DNA of 64,000 bases. Source: Shinisaurus crocodilurus. Taxonomy: Eukaryota; Chordata; Lepidosauria; Squamata; Shinisauridae. Of this stretch, positions 63,601-64,000 are shown in pieces (positions within the stretch are counted from its first letter, which is position 1; each line of letters starts with the position of its first letter). Position numbers and translations under genes: made by a program. The stretch is taken from NCBI GenBank assembly GCA_021292165.1, contig CM037880.1:141238564-141302563 (forward strand), given 5' to 3'. The notes beneath the pieces are model-generated. The model ran no database searches. It saw only the letters and a list, made by a program, of their open reading frames with translations, and was not told the DNA's origin.

Positions 63601-64000
63601 TTTGAGGTACAATTAGTCTATCATTCTAAATATTAAACCATCATACACACTCAGTTCCTCTATATAATTCCATTACGGTTTAAGTCCTTCAGGAACTTGT
63701 GTTTTCTTTTGTGGCCATCCTAACAAAATAACTGCCTTTAATTCTTGCAAAATGCTATCTTCCAATGTTGTTAGTTTAAATTCTTGATATTTCGAGTCAG
63801 AAATGGGTAGAGAAGATACTACCAAATTCACAGCAACATCAGCTTCTTCAGTATTAAAATCTTCTCCTGTCTTCATATAAACCCTTGATTATGCATCTGC
63901 TATTTTCAACTCTTTACCAGGTTTATATATTACATTCAGAGGATATTTCTGTAATATTAACAACCATCTCTGAATTCTTGGAGGAGCATTATATAATAAT
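63601..64000 (-). pseudogene. Ty3/gypsy RNase H end and spacer, running off the window
   Basis: At the right edge the minus strand reads NAPPRIQRWLLILQKYPLNV and IYKPGKELKIADA, the well-known end of the gypsy RNase H (APPRLQR...YKPGKE...DALSR). One stop stands in place of the Leu of DALSR. A spacer frame (63876-63673) then leads to the integrase. RT and the rest of pol should lie beyond 64000. Confidence 0.88.

Larger units (their letters stand above)
39578..64000 (+). other. CARMIL1: CARMIL1 intron 2 (continues beyond the window)
   Basis: Starts with the GTAAGT donor. I found no third exon (expected to continue with residues like VLTSCRAF), so the intron seems to be at least 24 kb. It contains all mobile elements listed from 40 kb on. 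Confidence 0.7.

Overview
The window looks like vertebrate nuclear DNA, most probably from a squamate reptile. The grounds are long introns, a CpG-island promoter, abundant L2/CR1 LINE remnants, L1-type elements, MIR-like tRNA SINEs with a (AAAT)n tail, many hAT-like foldback elements, and Ty1/copia and Ty3/gypsy sequences, a mixture typical of lizards and snakes. The species cannot be named from the sequence alone. No bacterial, plasmid or phage gene is present.

One host gene is recognisable. A CpG island (about 33.2-34.3 kb) leads into a first coding exon (34215-34254) and a second (39480-39577). Together they encode 46 residues that closely match, from memory, the N-terminus of CARMIL1 (LRRC16A), the actin capping-protein regulator. 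The gene runs on the + strand. Intron 1 is about 5.2 kb, and intron 2 appears to fill the rest of the window, because no third exon was found.

Almost everything else is transposable-element DNA, much of it nested. 1-2.9 kb: decayed L2-type LINE (minus). 5.3-5.5 kb: a foldback insertion with a 13-bp target duplication. 6.0-9.8 kb: a Ty1/copia remnant (minus) interrupted by an L2 fragment and by a 1.8-kb ORF1-only, HAL1-like L1 derivative; a second L2 fragment abuts it at 9.8-10.8 kb. 17.0-22.5 kb: a SINE split by a 5.2-kb gammaretrovirus-like ERV with two 386-bp LTRs, itself hit by a GC-rich hAT element. 22.9-24.5 kb: a 5'-truncated LINE of uncertain clade. 25.1-32.7 kb: hAT and foldback elements, a full-length SINE, a 5S rRNA/CR1 chimera and an L1 3' end. 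Intron 2 (39.6-64 kb): a Tigger-like MITE, an LTR-like block with 40-bp tandem repeats, a TA-flanked MITE with a 120-bp array, CR1 and L2 fragments, a Tc1-like deletion derivative, a 3.6-kb L1 with a 1152-codon open ORF2 flanked by an unusual 148-bp duplication, and a Ty3/gypsy pol region running off the right edge.

The most noteworthy items are the 148-bp duplication around the L1, the ERV whose LTRs are nearly identical although its coding interior is gutted, the 5S-rRNA/CR1 chimera, the ORF1-only L1 derivative, and the nesting histories readable from exact target-site duplications. I saw no multi-gene 'system' beyond these mobile elements.
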